From: Theobroma cacao
Taxonomy: Eukaryota > Streptophyta > Magnoliopsida > Malvales > Malvaceae
Reading direction: 5' to 3'
NCBI RefSeq assembly: GCF_000208745.1
Contig: NC_030857.1
Span: 4,316,714 to 4,380,713, forward strand
Length of the DNA: 64,000 nt
The notes under the pieces are model-generated. The model was not told where the DNA came from, ran no database searches, and was given only the letters and a program-made list of their open reading frames with translations. Both the position numbers and the translations under genes were made by a program. How positions within the stretch are numbered: position 1 is the stretch's first letter; each line of letters begins with the position of its first letter. Of this stretch, positions 11,057 through 24,180 are shown piece after piece.

Positions 11057-13983
11057 TCATGTAAAGGCTTCAACAGGAGCTGATAGCTTCAGCTCATAAG
11101 CAGCTTGAAAAAAGTCTGCTGCTTGTTGTAACGAGCCTTCCATTTTTGCAATCAATCCGAGGTTCATCCATGCATCGTGATTCGTGGGATCTAACCTTAA
11201 AGCATTCATTAAAAAGCTTCTTGCAATTGGGAGTGATTGGCTGCCAAGGTTTATAAGTACTGCCGCAGTTGAGACAATGCTGGGCACATAGTCTGGTTCC
11301 ATTGACAGTGAAACTGAGAAGGATACCAGGGCCTCTCTATAAAGTGATTGGGCTTCAAATAACAACCCTGCGGAAACAGCTTGGAAATTAGAAGGGAAGT
11401 GCATTATTGGCTTTATAACAAGCACGCAGTGATTGATGGGATTTCTACCTGTTGTATGCCAACTTTTGGGTGAATAAAATTCAATTGACTTGGCTTTGTT
11501 TAGACATATTTCTGCATCAGCCCATGATCCAAATTTGGTATAAATAGTAGCTAGATCTTGCCAGGCAGCCATTTCCATATTTTTTTCCGCTTCACTCTGT
11601 CAGAGACATAAGATATGAAGAGGATGAGAAACACCTTGCCTTTCTCTTTCCCCAAATGTAGGATTTCTTTTTTTCTCTTAGCTTGAGAAATAACAGAAAG
11701 CTATGAACTTATCTGGCTGAAACAAGATCTAAAATGAGCAAGTATTTTAAGTTAATAATAAGCATAATCCAAAGCCTAAATATCAGCTTCATTGCAAATG
11801 CATAAGATATTGTGATGTAGATTCATGCTGCTGTTTAAATCCAAAGAACTCATACCTCAGAATCAGAACTTTTTGCATGAACAGTGCTATTAGAATGAGG
11901 TTCTCTTTGAGCTTGAATCAGAGATAGCAAGATTCGGTAAGTTTCAATTGCTTGCTTGGGCCGTTCCTGAGCAATCTGAAGCACAGCTTTTAACCTAAGA
12001 AGCTCTAACTGATCCAACCTCCCAGCTTCATCCAAAGCAAAGTCAAGTATGGTTTCCGCATCTTTGAACCGCTTGTCTCCAGAAAGTATTAGTGCTAATA
12101 GCCTCCAACCTCTTCCTGAGTTTTCTGTAACCATGTTAGAGTACATCATTGCATTGTCAAAGGCCACATCCAAATTCCTCTGAACTGCATTTTCCAAACT
12201 GAGGTTAAACAACACTTCTGGATCTTCCTTTATGTTGAGAGCAGCAGTGTTAAGAGAGGTCAAAGATTCTTTCTGAAGGAGAGCTCTTTCAGAATCTGAT
12301 ATGGAAATTCTAGCAGCATTCCCATAGCAAACACCAAGGAACTTATGGGCTTGACCCTTGAAATGTTCATTCACTTGATCTGCCAAATCAATCACATTAC
12401 GGGCAAAAGTTATTCCATAGTGAGCATGCTTCAGATCTTGAGAAGATAACTTTGCACCAAAGAGTAAAGCAGGGACATGAGGTTTGTGCTTTGCTTCTGA
12501 CTGGCCAGCAACCTTCTTTAATAAGTTCAATGCTACCTCATCCTGACCAGCAGCAGCATAAGAAAGAGCAAGAAGGTACCACCTCTCAGCTCTTTCATAG
12601 ATACCCGGAAGGGCCTGCTCCAAATAACCTGCTAATAATTCAAACTGCCCAGAAACTGAGAGAGCGAAAGTCAGATGATCAATAATTTCTGCATCCCACT
12701 TTATTTCTCCAAATGCCACTTTTTGCACAAGTACTAGAAGGAGAAGAATTGCTTCCTCTGTATTACCATTAGGGGTGGTTGAACCCCATACCTGTAAGTG
12801 AGGAGGGAGCTTTGTTTCAACACCACCATAAAGTAATGTGGCAGCTAAGTCTTTTTGTACACTTGCTAACCTCTGGGGATCCAAATTCCATGGCTTAACT
12901 AAAGCCCGGCGATATGCGGTTACAGCTTCATCTAGTAAACCTGCCTTTATCCATAGATTAGGGAGCAACTCTAATGCTTTGTGAAACATCTCCTGCAACT
13001 TGCAATCTTCACCAATACCCTCACGCATTCCATTAGGTAGTGCTGCCTCAACTACATCCAAAATTATTTTGCACTCCTTCGCAGCCTCTGATGAATGAAA
13101 AAGTATCAGAAACATTCAAACCTCATTTAATAACAGAATTAAAAGTAAAACAGAACCATCCACCGAATGCAATCCTACTTACAAAATCCTTCATCTTCAA
13201 TAAGAAAACTTGAAAATTCAATATATTTGAACCATCCAATACTTCAAGTTTCATAGTACAATCATTTTAGTCAAACAATGCAAACTATACCATAAAGCCG
13301 GTCCATCTTGATCCAGACATATCCTTAAAGGGTTCAGAAATTTATAAGATCAGCTACCTTTAAAACTAAATTAAGCAAAACCAAAAAACAACATCTTGTC
13401 AATTATGAAGCAAACCCATTATGAGTTCCCAGCAGGGAGAAAATGGAAATACCTCTAAAATGCCCAAGCTCCTCCAATGATTTTGCTTTCAATAAAATTG
13501 CTTCTAGAAGTAAGCTCACTGAATGCATCGACATCACACTAGGAGGGATAATGTCACCTTTGGACCGCGGTTTCCGTTGCCTGGTTCTCTCAACAATAGC
13601 CCTAGTCATCCTAGGCGTCAAACCTTTAACGTCAATACCCTGAAAAACCTGAAGCGCAGCATCAAAATTCCCTCTTTGATACTCTAGCCTCCCCAACAAA
13701 GCCCTTGCTTCCTGGAAATTTATTCAAAAACAAAACTAATTAGCTTGCAAATTATCAATAAATGAATAGATTGGTTTGGAAAAAAATCCACCTCATAGTT
13801 TAAGGAAAGGGCTTCTTTGAGAGTGGATTCAACTTCATCCACTTGGACATCCTCAAGTTTTGATTCCCAGTCTCCAGTGCGAGATGAGAGTCCACTGGCC
13901 GAGAAGTCCCTGGTCGCCAAAGATTCCGGCGACTGCGGAGCGTCTTCAAACTTGAATTGTTCACCTGAACAAGCACACAACAT
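11057..13983 (-). CDS. NPGR1: NPGR1, TPR calmodulin-binding protein
   Basis: Five coding exons on the minus strand, 13792-13983, 13453-13711, 11856-13087, 11449-11596 and 11057-11367, encode 713 residues with consistent GT-AG junctions and phases. The start MLCACSGEQF, then SPESLATRDFSASGLSSRTGDWE and EARALLGRLEYQRGNFDAALQVFQGID, is the signature of Arabidopsis NO POLLEN GERMINATION RELATED 1. The family binds calmodulin and, in recent work, scaffolds phosphatidylinositol 4-kinase at the plasma membrane. TPR-like helical pairs recur throughout, clearest in the last 120 residues (PTNHDAWMNLGLIAKMEG). The ATG at 13983 is chosen because an upstream in-frame start would be TTG. A 5' UTR intron precedes it. 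Confidence 0.93.
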
Positions 13984-14004
13984 CTTCTCCAAAGAAACAA
14001 CAGC

Positions 14005-14400
14005 CTACAATTCCAATGTCAAAACTCAAAACCTGGAAAAAAAAAATGAAAATGAAGCATCACATTTTGACTGTTTTGCAAAAAAAAAAAATGATGGAAT
14101 TGCAGTTGAACTTTTACTACATATGAAACAGTTTACAAGATAAGAAAACAGAAATGAAAATCCACAAACAAGTACCGATTACAGCAACAAATCCCTCATA
14201 AAAATGATTGAGCTCAAAAGAAAGAAAAATGAAAAGGAGGCAAATATGTTCGCGGGCGGGGGGGCGAGGAGGGGGACAAAGAGTAAGTTATACAAAACAC
14301 CAATAACAAGAAGACAAGGCGTATTTAAAGAGAACAAGAACAAAGTTCACAGGAAATGAAAAGGGCGATACGAAAGAAGAGTGCAGAGCTTTGGACTTAC
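14005..14400 (-). other. Probable 5' UTR intron of NPGR1
   Basis: On the minus strand a strong donor, GTAAGTC, begins at 14400. A TTGTAG acceptor ends at 14005, about 20 bases before the ATG. Removing this segment gives a compact leader. It contains a G-rich run on the plus strand at 14254-14275. Confidence 0.5.
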
Positions 14401-17400
14401 CAAAATCTTAAAAGAAAAAAAAAAGCAAACCGTGACCCTGGCAGTAGTCGTTTACGCCATTGAAAGCTACTTCTCAGAAAAACTCTTGTTTCTCTGCTTT
14501 CTGGGTTTGTTTCATTTCATCATATTTCTTTCTCTCTTAAAAAAAAAAGATGGTAAGTTGGTAACAACTGAAACCAAATACTTAAAAACCAAATAATGAA
14601 GTGGTTTTAGAGATCTGATTGAGAGATGGGCATTTCTTGTTTTGCTTAATTTAATAATACAAAAGAGTTTTTCTGCATGTGTGAAGTGGAAGTATGGGGT
14701 CAATGGCAAAGGTGGTTTGCAGGGGCAGGAGGTTAACAGATATACACATAGATTCTTTCTTTCTCTGTCGCTTTTTTTGGCCTTTTGGATTTAAAAATTT
14801 TCCCTAGTTTTTCTCTTTTTTTTCAACACCAATCGGTTTCGGAAATTTCCCAACCAACCCCCGCCCCCTTCTCTTTTTGATTTAGACGCCACCGTTCCAT
14901 TCCCAAACTGCCCTCCCCTCCCCTCCCCTAACACCAGAATTTCGGCTACTACGTTGAATTGGGTTCCCTACATTTATTGCCAAAATTTAGGGAGATAATA
15001 GATTCATGGACCAAACAATTATTGGATTGTCACACCTCGGAATTAAAAAATATATATATATTTGCTCTTCAAATTTCCCGCAATTTTTATTCGAAATTTA
15101 TACTATTACTAGCTTGGAAGATATTTAATCCATAAGACTTACTAGTCTTTACCCCTATGGTTGAGGACATAATTTTTCCTAATAACTTAATGCTATTGTA
15201 CATCAGGTAGAGAAGGCTAAAATGAAAACTTCAACCAAAAAATAGAAAAAAACCAAAGTTTATGGGGTAAGTTTGGTATGCAAGAGGATAAGATAAAATA
15301 AGATAGAGGAAAGTGATTGGATTAGATAATATCATTTTCCTTTATATTTATATTTGGTGTGTGTAAAAATTACAAGTAAGATAAAGATGAAATTTATTTT
15401 ATATCATTTTTAGTAAATATGCTTTTATTTATATATTTTTATTGTTATAAGTATGATTCAATTTTGTTTGTCGAAAATTTATATGGTTTAAATTTATAAT
15501 AATTCCTCAATTGCGGACTATGGCAGAGAGTGGCTCCAAATTGCTGTTGTGAAAAATATGATGGACGAGCAATGCTGAGGGAGGAAAAGAAAAAAAAATG
15601 ATATTTTGATTAACTAATTAAGCAATGGCACTCGTCATTTTAAATTAATTTAAAATCATTTTGAAAAATGTAAGTTTTAGAAATAAAATAAAAAATATAA
15701 AAAAATTATGCCAATCCATAAAATTAAAAATAATCCATGATATTTTGATAGGATTGAGTCATCTTATATGAAGAAGATGATTCACCCTATCTGTAATCCA
15801 ATACTCCTTTTAAGCGTACATCAAACATGAGATAGGATGATTAGTATCTTATCCTCTCCATCATGCTATGCTCCTCATTAAAGATAGAGGAGTTGGAAGG
15901 AGAAAGTGGAACAAAAGAAAAGGTGCATTTCAATATGCATTTTAAAATTAGGCACCCAGTCGTTGAAGAGCCATAATCAACTTTGAATTCAAAGTATGAC
16001 ATTGCCAGAGAGGGGGCTGAGAACTTGGCAGACTTGGCCTTCCTTCCATTCAATTTTGTGATTCCAACTGGCATTTTGAATATTCCCATCACGATTTTGT
16101 GTGAAGTGACTAAAGAAAGTGGGGGTTAAAGAATCAGTTTCCCCATAAATTGCATCATGCACATGTAAAATGGGGGGTCTTCCTTTGCACTAGTGGTTGT
16201 GCTTCAAGAGATACTTAATTCATAATTTGAAAAAGGAAAAAACACAAAGTGAATTCAAAGCTGCATATTTTACAGATAGGAACAGAAATCAAGTCCATTT
16301 TCTCTAATTTAATATTGCTTAAGATAAACATTTATGTTTCCCAATGGACAAAGATGGATCTTTGACAAGGTTTAATCGTAAAATAAAAGGGAACAGTACA
16401 TCATGGTAACATCATTATAAGGAAGCTTTCTTGACTGATTTCCTTCCTTTTTTTTGCTTGTAAATTCTAATGACGGTCGCACGTGCACAGTGCTCAAGAA
16501 GAATCGAGCCAGAACCGAAAGATCCAGACATAATGCAACATAATTAGCGGATTTATGTCTGCTTTTTATGCTCCCTTTAGCTTTTTAATCCATTAGCTTT
16601 GAAAATAAAATAAAGGTACCTGCCAGAATTTCACTCATTCAACCCTCCAATGTCTCCTCAAAAGTCAATGAATTCCCATTTGATATGGTTCACCTGACTC
16701 AACAGAAAGAACCCGTTTCTCATCAATTTCAATTGGTTTTAATTAGGGAGCTCAATAATTGATTTCATCTTTGAAACTTAGATGGTTGGATGTGATTATG
16801 GAATAATCTTTTGTCATAATACCTACTAAACAGATGGAGGTTAGTAGTACAAGGACTGGTTGCCAAATGAGGAAAAGGAGTCCACACGTAGCCTATCAGG
16901 CAGTCGTGATGATGAGAACTTGAATTCTAAGCAAAACCCATCTGCACTATTGCATGCGAGAGGTAAGTGTTCATCCAAAATATATGGTCCGAGACTAATG
17001 ATGATACCATCTCTTGACTCATTTTCTCCCAACAATAATAGATTGTGTTTCGATTTACAAGCTACATATCTCAGCAAAAGTTAAGTTCCACAGAACAATT
17101 ATACTATCAAATTAGGTACTTAGTTCCATTGCCACCGGATGTTTAATTAAAACCATAATTAATTGTTGTTTACAAATTCCTGATTAACATCACAGGAACA
17201 CTTTCATATCTTAACAATGTATGTGAAGAGTCTCTTCATCACTCTAAAATTCTAAGCCATCTGATCAATTGATCAGTTGCTGTTAATTTCACTTTCACAT
17301 CCTTACTGATATGACAATTAGCTTGGCATGGAAGGTATTATCCTTGCAGATATTTCACAAACCGATGCTAGTAATACGAAAGCAATCAATGTCCTTGTGG

Positions 17401-18826
17401 CACATTGTCATAATTTTACGTGTTTCTTTTTAAGGAAGAAACCAGAAAAGGTCCAAAACATGGTTGGATGATGAACCAAAGGAACTTACAGGGTTCGGGG
17501 AAATGAAAGGCGACAGGCCATGCAGAGAGGCCAAAGGAAGTACTACTACTTTACTGTGCAAAGAGAAAAAGATATCACGTGATAGAGTACCCTTTTCTTT
17601 CTTCTTGTCTCGGATTCTATGGTAAGCTGTTGAGTACCAGAAGGAAAGAAAGGCAAGCAAAGGGCTGTTGTCTTACCTTTTTTAACCAAAGAAAAAAAAA
17701 ATAGTCTCTGACACGCTGAGCTCAGACCTCCTTCCTCTTTTTTTGCAGCTAGGTTAGGAGTTCCACTCTTCCCCCCTTCCACCACCTAAAACTATTGCTG
17801 GATTTCCATTTTCTTCCCAGATATAGTTAAGTAAGGTTGGTAGAGTTCTAATGAATAAATAGAACCTCCATTATTTTCTGACTTGAAGCTCCCTATCCTC
17901 TCCATTGACTTGACTCCATGGAAATTGATATTTAAAGAAATTGAAGGGGACATCGGAACAAATCGATTGGCTTGACATTCAGTACTGCTGGCAAAAACAA
18001 TCTTGGAGTTTCTGTTAAGCAGCAAATTCAAAGTCACAACAGGGATTAAAAGTTTGTCCTTCCTCTATCAGGAATTCAATGCACAGCTAGACAGCTAATG
18101 ACCTAATTCAATCCACGTGAAGCATATTTCTGCATGGATCATTTCTTATACATCAGTAGGCATTAATTGAAGTGTACTACATTGAATTATTCAAAGGTTT
18201 TCCTTTCTTGTTATTACTAGCTAGTGCTTTTTTAAAAAAATTGTATGCATGTTAGTTTTGGTATGATAAAAAATCATCATTAACGGAAACGAAGAAGCCT
18301 AAAATTTTCATCTAAATCCTCACCTCATTTAATTTTAATGTTATAAACAATATTTTATTAGGATTTTCTGGCACTGCTTGTCAAATTAACTATAAAAGCA
18401 TATTAGCTGAACTTATTACTGTTCCTACGTTTTGGACATGATCTTTTTTGGGCTCATAGTCACATCGTTGATGGTCCAACGTTAGAGGTCTCCAGGGTGA
18501 AACCCAAGAGTCTAAACCCATTAGCCATGGCCCAAAAACCCATCCAACAAGCCCATCAATGAAAGATGTGGGCTGCCCCCTGTATAGATCATCCTGTTGA
18601 TGAAGAAGCTCTAGGAACAAATGGACTGAGAGTGAGAAAAGTCAGAAACTGGAAGGGACGGAAGGTAACTGCCAAACATCGAAGTAGTCTACCTTGGGGT
18701 TTATGCCTTTTTATATTTGAAAGCAACGTTCAAGTTGAAACTGAGAAAGGCTGTGACGGGGAAAGAGCAAAACAAAGAAAAACAGAGAAAATTTTTTGAA
18801 GTTGAGGCCGAAGAGATGCTAGGAGA
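14401..18826. other. Intergenic region, NPGR1 to CSA
   Basis: Divergent promoter region of over 4 kb. It holds C/T-rich runs near 14860-14935, a short TA repeat near 15050, a possible MITE at about 15262-15880, and AT-rich DNA. Open frames at 15841-16092, 16841-17084 and 17430-17785 resemble no family. The last few hundred bases are CSA promoter and leader. Confidence 0.55.
15262..15880. mobile_element. Possible MITE with inverted subterminal repeats
   Basis: The 12-mer AGAGGATAAGAT at 15283-15294 recurs inverted at 15846-15857. A second pair, GATTGGATTAG near 15319 and its inverted relative in TGTAATCCAATAC near 15793, is nested inside in mirror order. The interior is AT-rich and non-coding. 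This layout suits a non-autonomous DNA element of about 0.6 kb. Exact ends and a target duplication could not be fixed. Confidence 0.35.
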
Positions 18827-21800
18827 ATGTGGAAGGAAATCGGAGATAGAGAAGCGGGTAAAATCCGCCCGAATTCATTTTCAAGTCGGATCAAATCCAA
18901 CCGGATTTCCAATCTCCAACTTTCCAATCACAAAGACATCGTTTCTCCTCACAGAGGCTCCATCAACTCCCTTCAGGTACACAATTCCTACAATTACCTG
19001 CTTTCAGTTGCTTTAAGATTATAAAATCTAATTTTCATTGAAACTTATGGCTGCGTTTGGATTATCATGTACATAGGTGGATTTGACTGAGGGAAGATAT
19101 TTGTTATCCGGTGCATCTGATGCATCAGCTGCTGTTTATGATGTTCAAAAGGCTACTAATTATGAGGGAAATGGTTTAATTGCCAAACACAAATGTTTGT
19201 TTTCGGTAGATAAGCAACACGAAAAGGGACATAAATATGCCATTTCCTCGGCCATTTGGTATCCTGTTGACACGGGACTATTCGTTACGGGTTCTTATGA
19301 TCATTGTATTAAGGTTTGGGATACCAATACGACGCAGGTATTTTGCTTGCTTTGCTATGTTTGGATTGTGGGAAGGAATTCGGGGTGTGTTTTTGTTGTT
19401 TTTTGTTTTTAAATCTGAATTTTTTGTTATGTTTATGTTGTAGGTGGTGATGAGTTTTAAAATGCCTGGAAAGGTTTATAGGACTGCGATGTCTACATTG
19501 GCAACATCTCACATGTTGATTGCTGCTGGAACCGAAGATGTGCAAGTTCGCCTTTGCGATATTTCTTCGGGGGCATTTGCTCACACTTTGTCTGGCCACC
19601 GTGGTATGCTGAAAGTTTGATGGAATTATTTCCTTCCTTTTTTTTCTTTGCTCCTAACTGATTGGTACTTATTGGTATTAAAAGTTTTCATGAGGAACTT
19701 TTACTCATACTTTACATTCTATAAAATTTTTATGAAACTAAGGGTACAGATTTTTTATGGGTTGTCTGAGATATGCTGCATGTGACATCTGGCTTCCATG
19801 TTCTATAATGTACCAGCAATTATGGTGAATTGATGAAATAAAAGAAAAACTTCTCCAATCTGAGCCTTGCTTTTGAGGTCCATGGCGATCAATATATTCT
19901 TGTCTTAGCTGGAGTTAGACAAAAAGTTGTCTAACGTCTAGGTTCTTTGGCTGCAGGACTATGATGTCATATTGTTATGCATATGTAGCAGCTTATCCTG
20001 ATTTTGGACCAGCGCTGCAACCAGAGACCTCTTCTTTTAGTCTGACTTATATTTTGGTCCCTGCAGCTTAAAAGTATGAACTCTTCTTTCTAACTGCAGT
20101 TGGCTGCCATGGACAACAAATATTAGTGTGTTTTCATTTTTGGCGTGGGGGAGGGGGGGGGGGTTATGCTTACATTTCAAATACCACTCTTTGGAAATTT
20201 CTGCACAGTAGAAAATATCTCTTCCCCTTGACTGAAATAGGGGTTTATCATTTTCATTATTGAACCATGACCTCATAGAGCCTGGGATGCTACTGTTTTG
20301 ATTCTGTTCTATTCTCACTTTTCACTCTTGGCACACAAATTGTAATGTTGAAACTGTTTTTTTTTTTTTTAAAAAAAAGTGTAATGTTGAAACTGTTAAC
20401 ACAAAATGATAAGTATTGTGTGATTTTCATGGTGGCAGATGGCATAATGACTGCGGAATGGTCTACTTCCAGTGAGTGGGTCTTGATAACAGGTGGGTGT
20501 GATGGTGCAATTCGATTTTGGGACATTAGACGTGCTGGATGTTTTCTTGTTTTGGATCAGTCCCAGTCCCAGCTTGGAAGACGTCCACCTGTCTTGGGTC
20601 GTTCTGCTGCAAACAAGGTATGCTTGTTATAAGCTTATTTTATTGTATCAAAATTACTTCCGTCTTGATTACTGTTCTTAATATTGCAAACTGGTTTCAA
20701 GATCACAACTTTCCTTTTGCTCTTAATATTTAGAATTTATTGCAGATAGTTGTAGAAGTAGTCTTTCCTTTGTCCAAATCATGTAGAACCGATCTTTTTA
20801 ATCCCACCCTTCTTTAATGGATACTGAGAATAATCACAATCCTAGTAAACCTTTTGCTGGACTGTTCTGCTGTAAGACCTTCCTGATCCATGTATCAGGG
20901 ATAATCTTTATGTTTCTTTGTTCTATGTGAATGTTTATGGCAGGATAGATAAGTTTAAGAAGAGATTGACAATATTGTATAACCATTGTCCTGGTACCAG
21001 GAACAGAAACCTTTCCCCCCCAATATTATATATAGTTTTGTGGGTTTTTTAGTCCTACCTGCTCTTTCTTTTGGTCCTCTAACTCTTTTTCTTAAATAGC
21101 TCTTCATGACAAGAATTAGATGTAGTTGCTTGATATTTATTTTATGATGTAAAACTCTTCCTCTTATCTCATGAATTTATTTTTCTTTTCTTGGTACCCT
21201 CCCAGGTTTCAGTCTCAAAGTTGACTTCAGCTGGCCCAAGCTCATTGGTAAAATCACGAGCACCACAAAAGAAATATGCTAATGGGCATGGCATAAAGCA
21301 GTCAACCATTGGTCGAATGCCAGCTAAGGGTTCTGCGAGACAAAGAGTACATCCAGGGATGCTGTCCATTCAGGATCGTGCCACTGCTCATTATGGTGCT
21401 GTAACTGGTTTGAAAGTAACTGAAGATGGCATGTACCTTCTAAGTGCAGGTTGAGTTTTGACCATTTCCTATGCAATTAATTTTTGCTAAAGCTGGTTCA
21501 TAGTAGTTGATTGGTGTTCAATATGTGTTATTGGGGAACCTATGGTAGTCAAGTCAGGTAGCTTCTAAATAATTGTTACAAGTTGCCATTATATGACTAC
21601 TTGTATGCATATGCAGAAAATTGATTAAGATAATGGATGCATACCCTGTAAGTGATGCTGCAAACTTGCGAGTGGGAAATTAGTAACTACTGCAATATTA
21701 ATTGGTTCAAGGCTTAGTGACATCCGTTTGACTGCTAAGTTGGTTTTATATAGTCCACTGTGATTCCGTAGTAAACTATAAGTGAAATTAATATTAATTT

Positions 21801-22985
21801 AACCTTCTTGTTTTGACCTTGGCTGATATTTTCTTAATTTTTGCGAAAGTTTTTTTTTTCCTCATACAGTATATTTAGCTAATCATCTTTTCAAATTACA
21901 CTGTGATGATCCTTCTCTCTTTCTCTCTCTTTCAATCTCTTTGTATTTTGATTTTCAGGCTCTGATTCAAGAATAAAGTTGTGGGATCTTGAATCTGGCT
22001 ACAATACACTTGTAAACTTCGAAATGGTCCGCCTACAGACAAGCAAGGCAATTCAGTTAGCCATATCTCAGGATTCAGCTCATGTTTTTGTCCCATGCAT
22101 GACAGTCGTGAAAGTAAATATTCTTTCTATGTTATCATTGTCTATGGTTTTCTGTGAGTATAGTTCACATTTATAATCATCTCATTCTGGCAACGTTTAC
22201 ACCTTAAACATCTCTTCAATTTTGTAGGCATTTGATGTTTGGTCTGGTAAAATGTCCCTTGCATTTCGTGGCCACTATGAATCTGTGAACTGTTGTTGGT
22301 TTAGTTCACAGGATCAGGTATGAACCTAAACGCCTTACATTTTTTCTGAGGCTGCTTAATTATAGTTATGGACAAGACATGGGCGAGCCATGACATCTCC
22401 GCCTATTGATTATATATTTGTAGGTCAGAGACATAAAATATGTAATGACTTTCATACTGTAAAGTGCTATTTTGGATGTACATGTTCGTTCCGTCTCTGT
22501 CTTGTAAATAAATGAACGTACCTTTGAAGTGCAACAGCTGAAATAATTCTATGAAGTCATTATAGGACCAATCCAATTGCATCTAATAAATGGCTTACTA
22601 AAAATAAGGCTATTGATTTTCATTCCCATAATTTAAAGATAAAACCAAGCAATCTAACTAGATTTTATGTAGAAGACTGCTTTTGCTAAAATTCTTGACC
22701 TGTCACCTACCTTTAGTCTGAATTGTTCACTTTTGCAGGAATTATACACAGGCGGCAGTGATAGACAAATTCTTGTCTGGTCTCCACACAAATCGATTTC
22801 TGATGACATGGTACTTGTTCTAAGTTGAAGATTCATTTTCGTTTCCTTTGACTGCATCTCATTTGGTTTTGTCTACAAGCAAGTGCTAAATACATCAAGC
22901 TGTTGATGAACAGTACCTTAATTAGTTGCCATTGAAAATGCAGGATGAAGGACACACTAAAGATCAGGATAATTGGAGTGATTAG
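18827..22985 (+). CDS. CSA: CSA (ERCC8) WD40 repair protein
   Basis: Nine exons, 18827-18976, 19077-19337, 19444-19603, 20439-20617, 21206-21449, 21959-22113, 22228-22317, 22739-22810 and 22944-22985, encode 450 residues. All junctions are GT-AG with matching phases. It matches Arabidopsis ATCSA-1, the substrate receptor of CUL4-DDB1 ligase in transcription-coupled nucleotide-excision repair and UV tolerance. Start MWKEIGDREAGKIRPNSF matches the plant family. WD blades include GSYDHCIKVWD, GTEDVQVRLCD, GGCDGAIRFWDIRR (a WDxR DDB1-binding box), GSDSRIKLWD and GGSDRQILVW. The lysine- and serine-rich linker in exon 5 is the variable insert typical of plant CSA. The C terminus DQDNWSD is conserved. 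It acts in the nucleus. Confidence 0.95.
20147..20163 (+). repeat. G-run in CSA intron 3
   Basis: Five G, one A, then eleven G, on the coding strand inside the long third intron. It is G-quadruplex-prone and likely length-variable. Confidence 0.6.
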
Positions 22986-23210
22986 AATCTGCTACCACAT
23001 CAATTTGTTCAAGATATCCCATGCCATCAATAGCTTTTTCTTCCACTTGTATATATTAGATGTATGTGTATATCCACATTTATATTTGCTTCTTGTCAAT
23101 CATTTTTACCGTTTTATTGTCTGTTGTTCTTTAATAGGATATTATGTATATAAGAATTTACATTCAACGAATAATTTTCTGTCGTTCTTTTTTTAATAGG
23201 ATATTATGTA
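22986..23210. other. 3' flank of CSA
   Basis: Probable CSA 3' UTR. A TTAATAGGATATTATGTATAT-like word occurs twice, near 23135 and 23194, a short direct repeat just before the pseudogene fragment. Confidence 0.45.
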
Positions 23211-24180
23211 TATTTGACCCCTAGTTGTTATTTGTTAAGCTGGATTCTGACCTTAAACCTCTTTATACTATGTATCATTGGAAGAGAACTGAGATATATG
23301 AAGTTCACGTCTAGGCTTAAAATCAGATCTGTATCACTGCTGCAGGTTCCTGCATTCTGCTTCTTATCTTCTCTTGATTTTGATTTCTTGAGTTATGGAA
23401 GTAGCCATCCTTGGTCCTATGTAATTAACCTCATAAGCAGCCCTTAATCCACATCCTTGCTCATCAAAATAGTAAATGAGATTGGATATCCTCAAAACTA
23501 CTGATTATCGTTGTTAATGAATAAACTCAAAATGCAATGCAAGCTTTCTCCCGACATACAACCATACAAAATCTATCTGCAGCCCACCATTTCAGATAAG
23601 CTGATAAGCTTTGCCACCAAAATTACTCAGACAAAAGAACCTACCTTAACGATCCATGCAATACTTCCCCCAGACATAGGCACTGATAATTAAGCCTTTG
23701 CGTTGGAAGCAAATGACTAGTGCATGGTGGTCTCCCAAGGGTGTAATAACAAAAGGCCAATCAAGGAAGGTATTCAGACCAACTTTCCAAAAAAAAAAAA
23801 GAATGTATTCATACCTTTCGCAATGGGCAAAACATAGTAATAATTTAAGTTCATTATAAAAGCTCAGTATTTCTCTAAACTGAAGCAAGATCTTAACAAT
23901 GAAGACCTGAAACTATTTCTAAGTTATCCTCATCGATCTCCTCTTACCAAGATCATTAATTGTCCTCAACAACATTGAGATTCCTATTGAGGGTGAGTTA
24001 AATTAAGGAGCAACAGCAAGAATAATGTACAATCAGGTAATTAATATTCATATAGTAGCATTAACGAGAATAATTACATAAATATTTTATAGAGGTAGCA
24101 AATAAGTACAAGGAACGATATTGGTACCCTCTGAAAAATACAGAATACAAGAATATGATTTATCAGTCAATCACAAATCC
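23211..24180 (-). pseudogene. Decayed AKAP17A-like fragment (exons 3-4)
   Basis: On the minus strand this segment follows the AKAP17A-like gene in order: end of intron 2, exon 3 (like 23814-23983), intron 3, exon 4 (like 23252-23459) and the start of intron 4. The match is visible in exons and introns alike, so it is a DNA-level copy, not a retrocopy. Exon 4 has indels, and its acceptor CAG has become GAG. Exon 3 has in-frame stops and indels. It cannot encode protein. It lies between the CSA 3' end and the stop of PHD/acetyltransferase gene A. The homology runs through that stop codon. Confidence 0.8.

Noticed and set aside
13984..14000. Upstream starts for NPGR1
   Set aside because: The longer frames begin at TTG, and the family begins at MLCACSGEQF (ATG at 13983).
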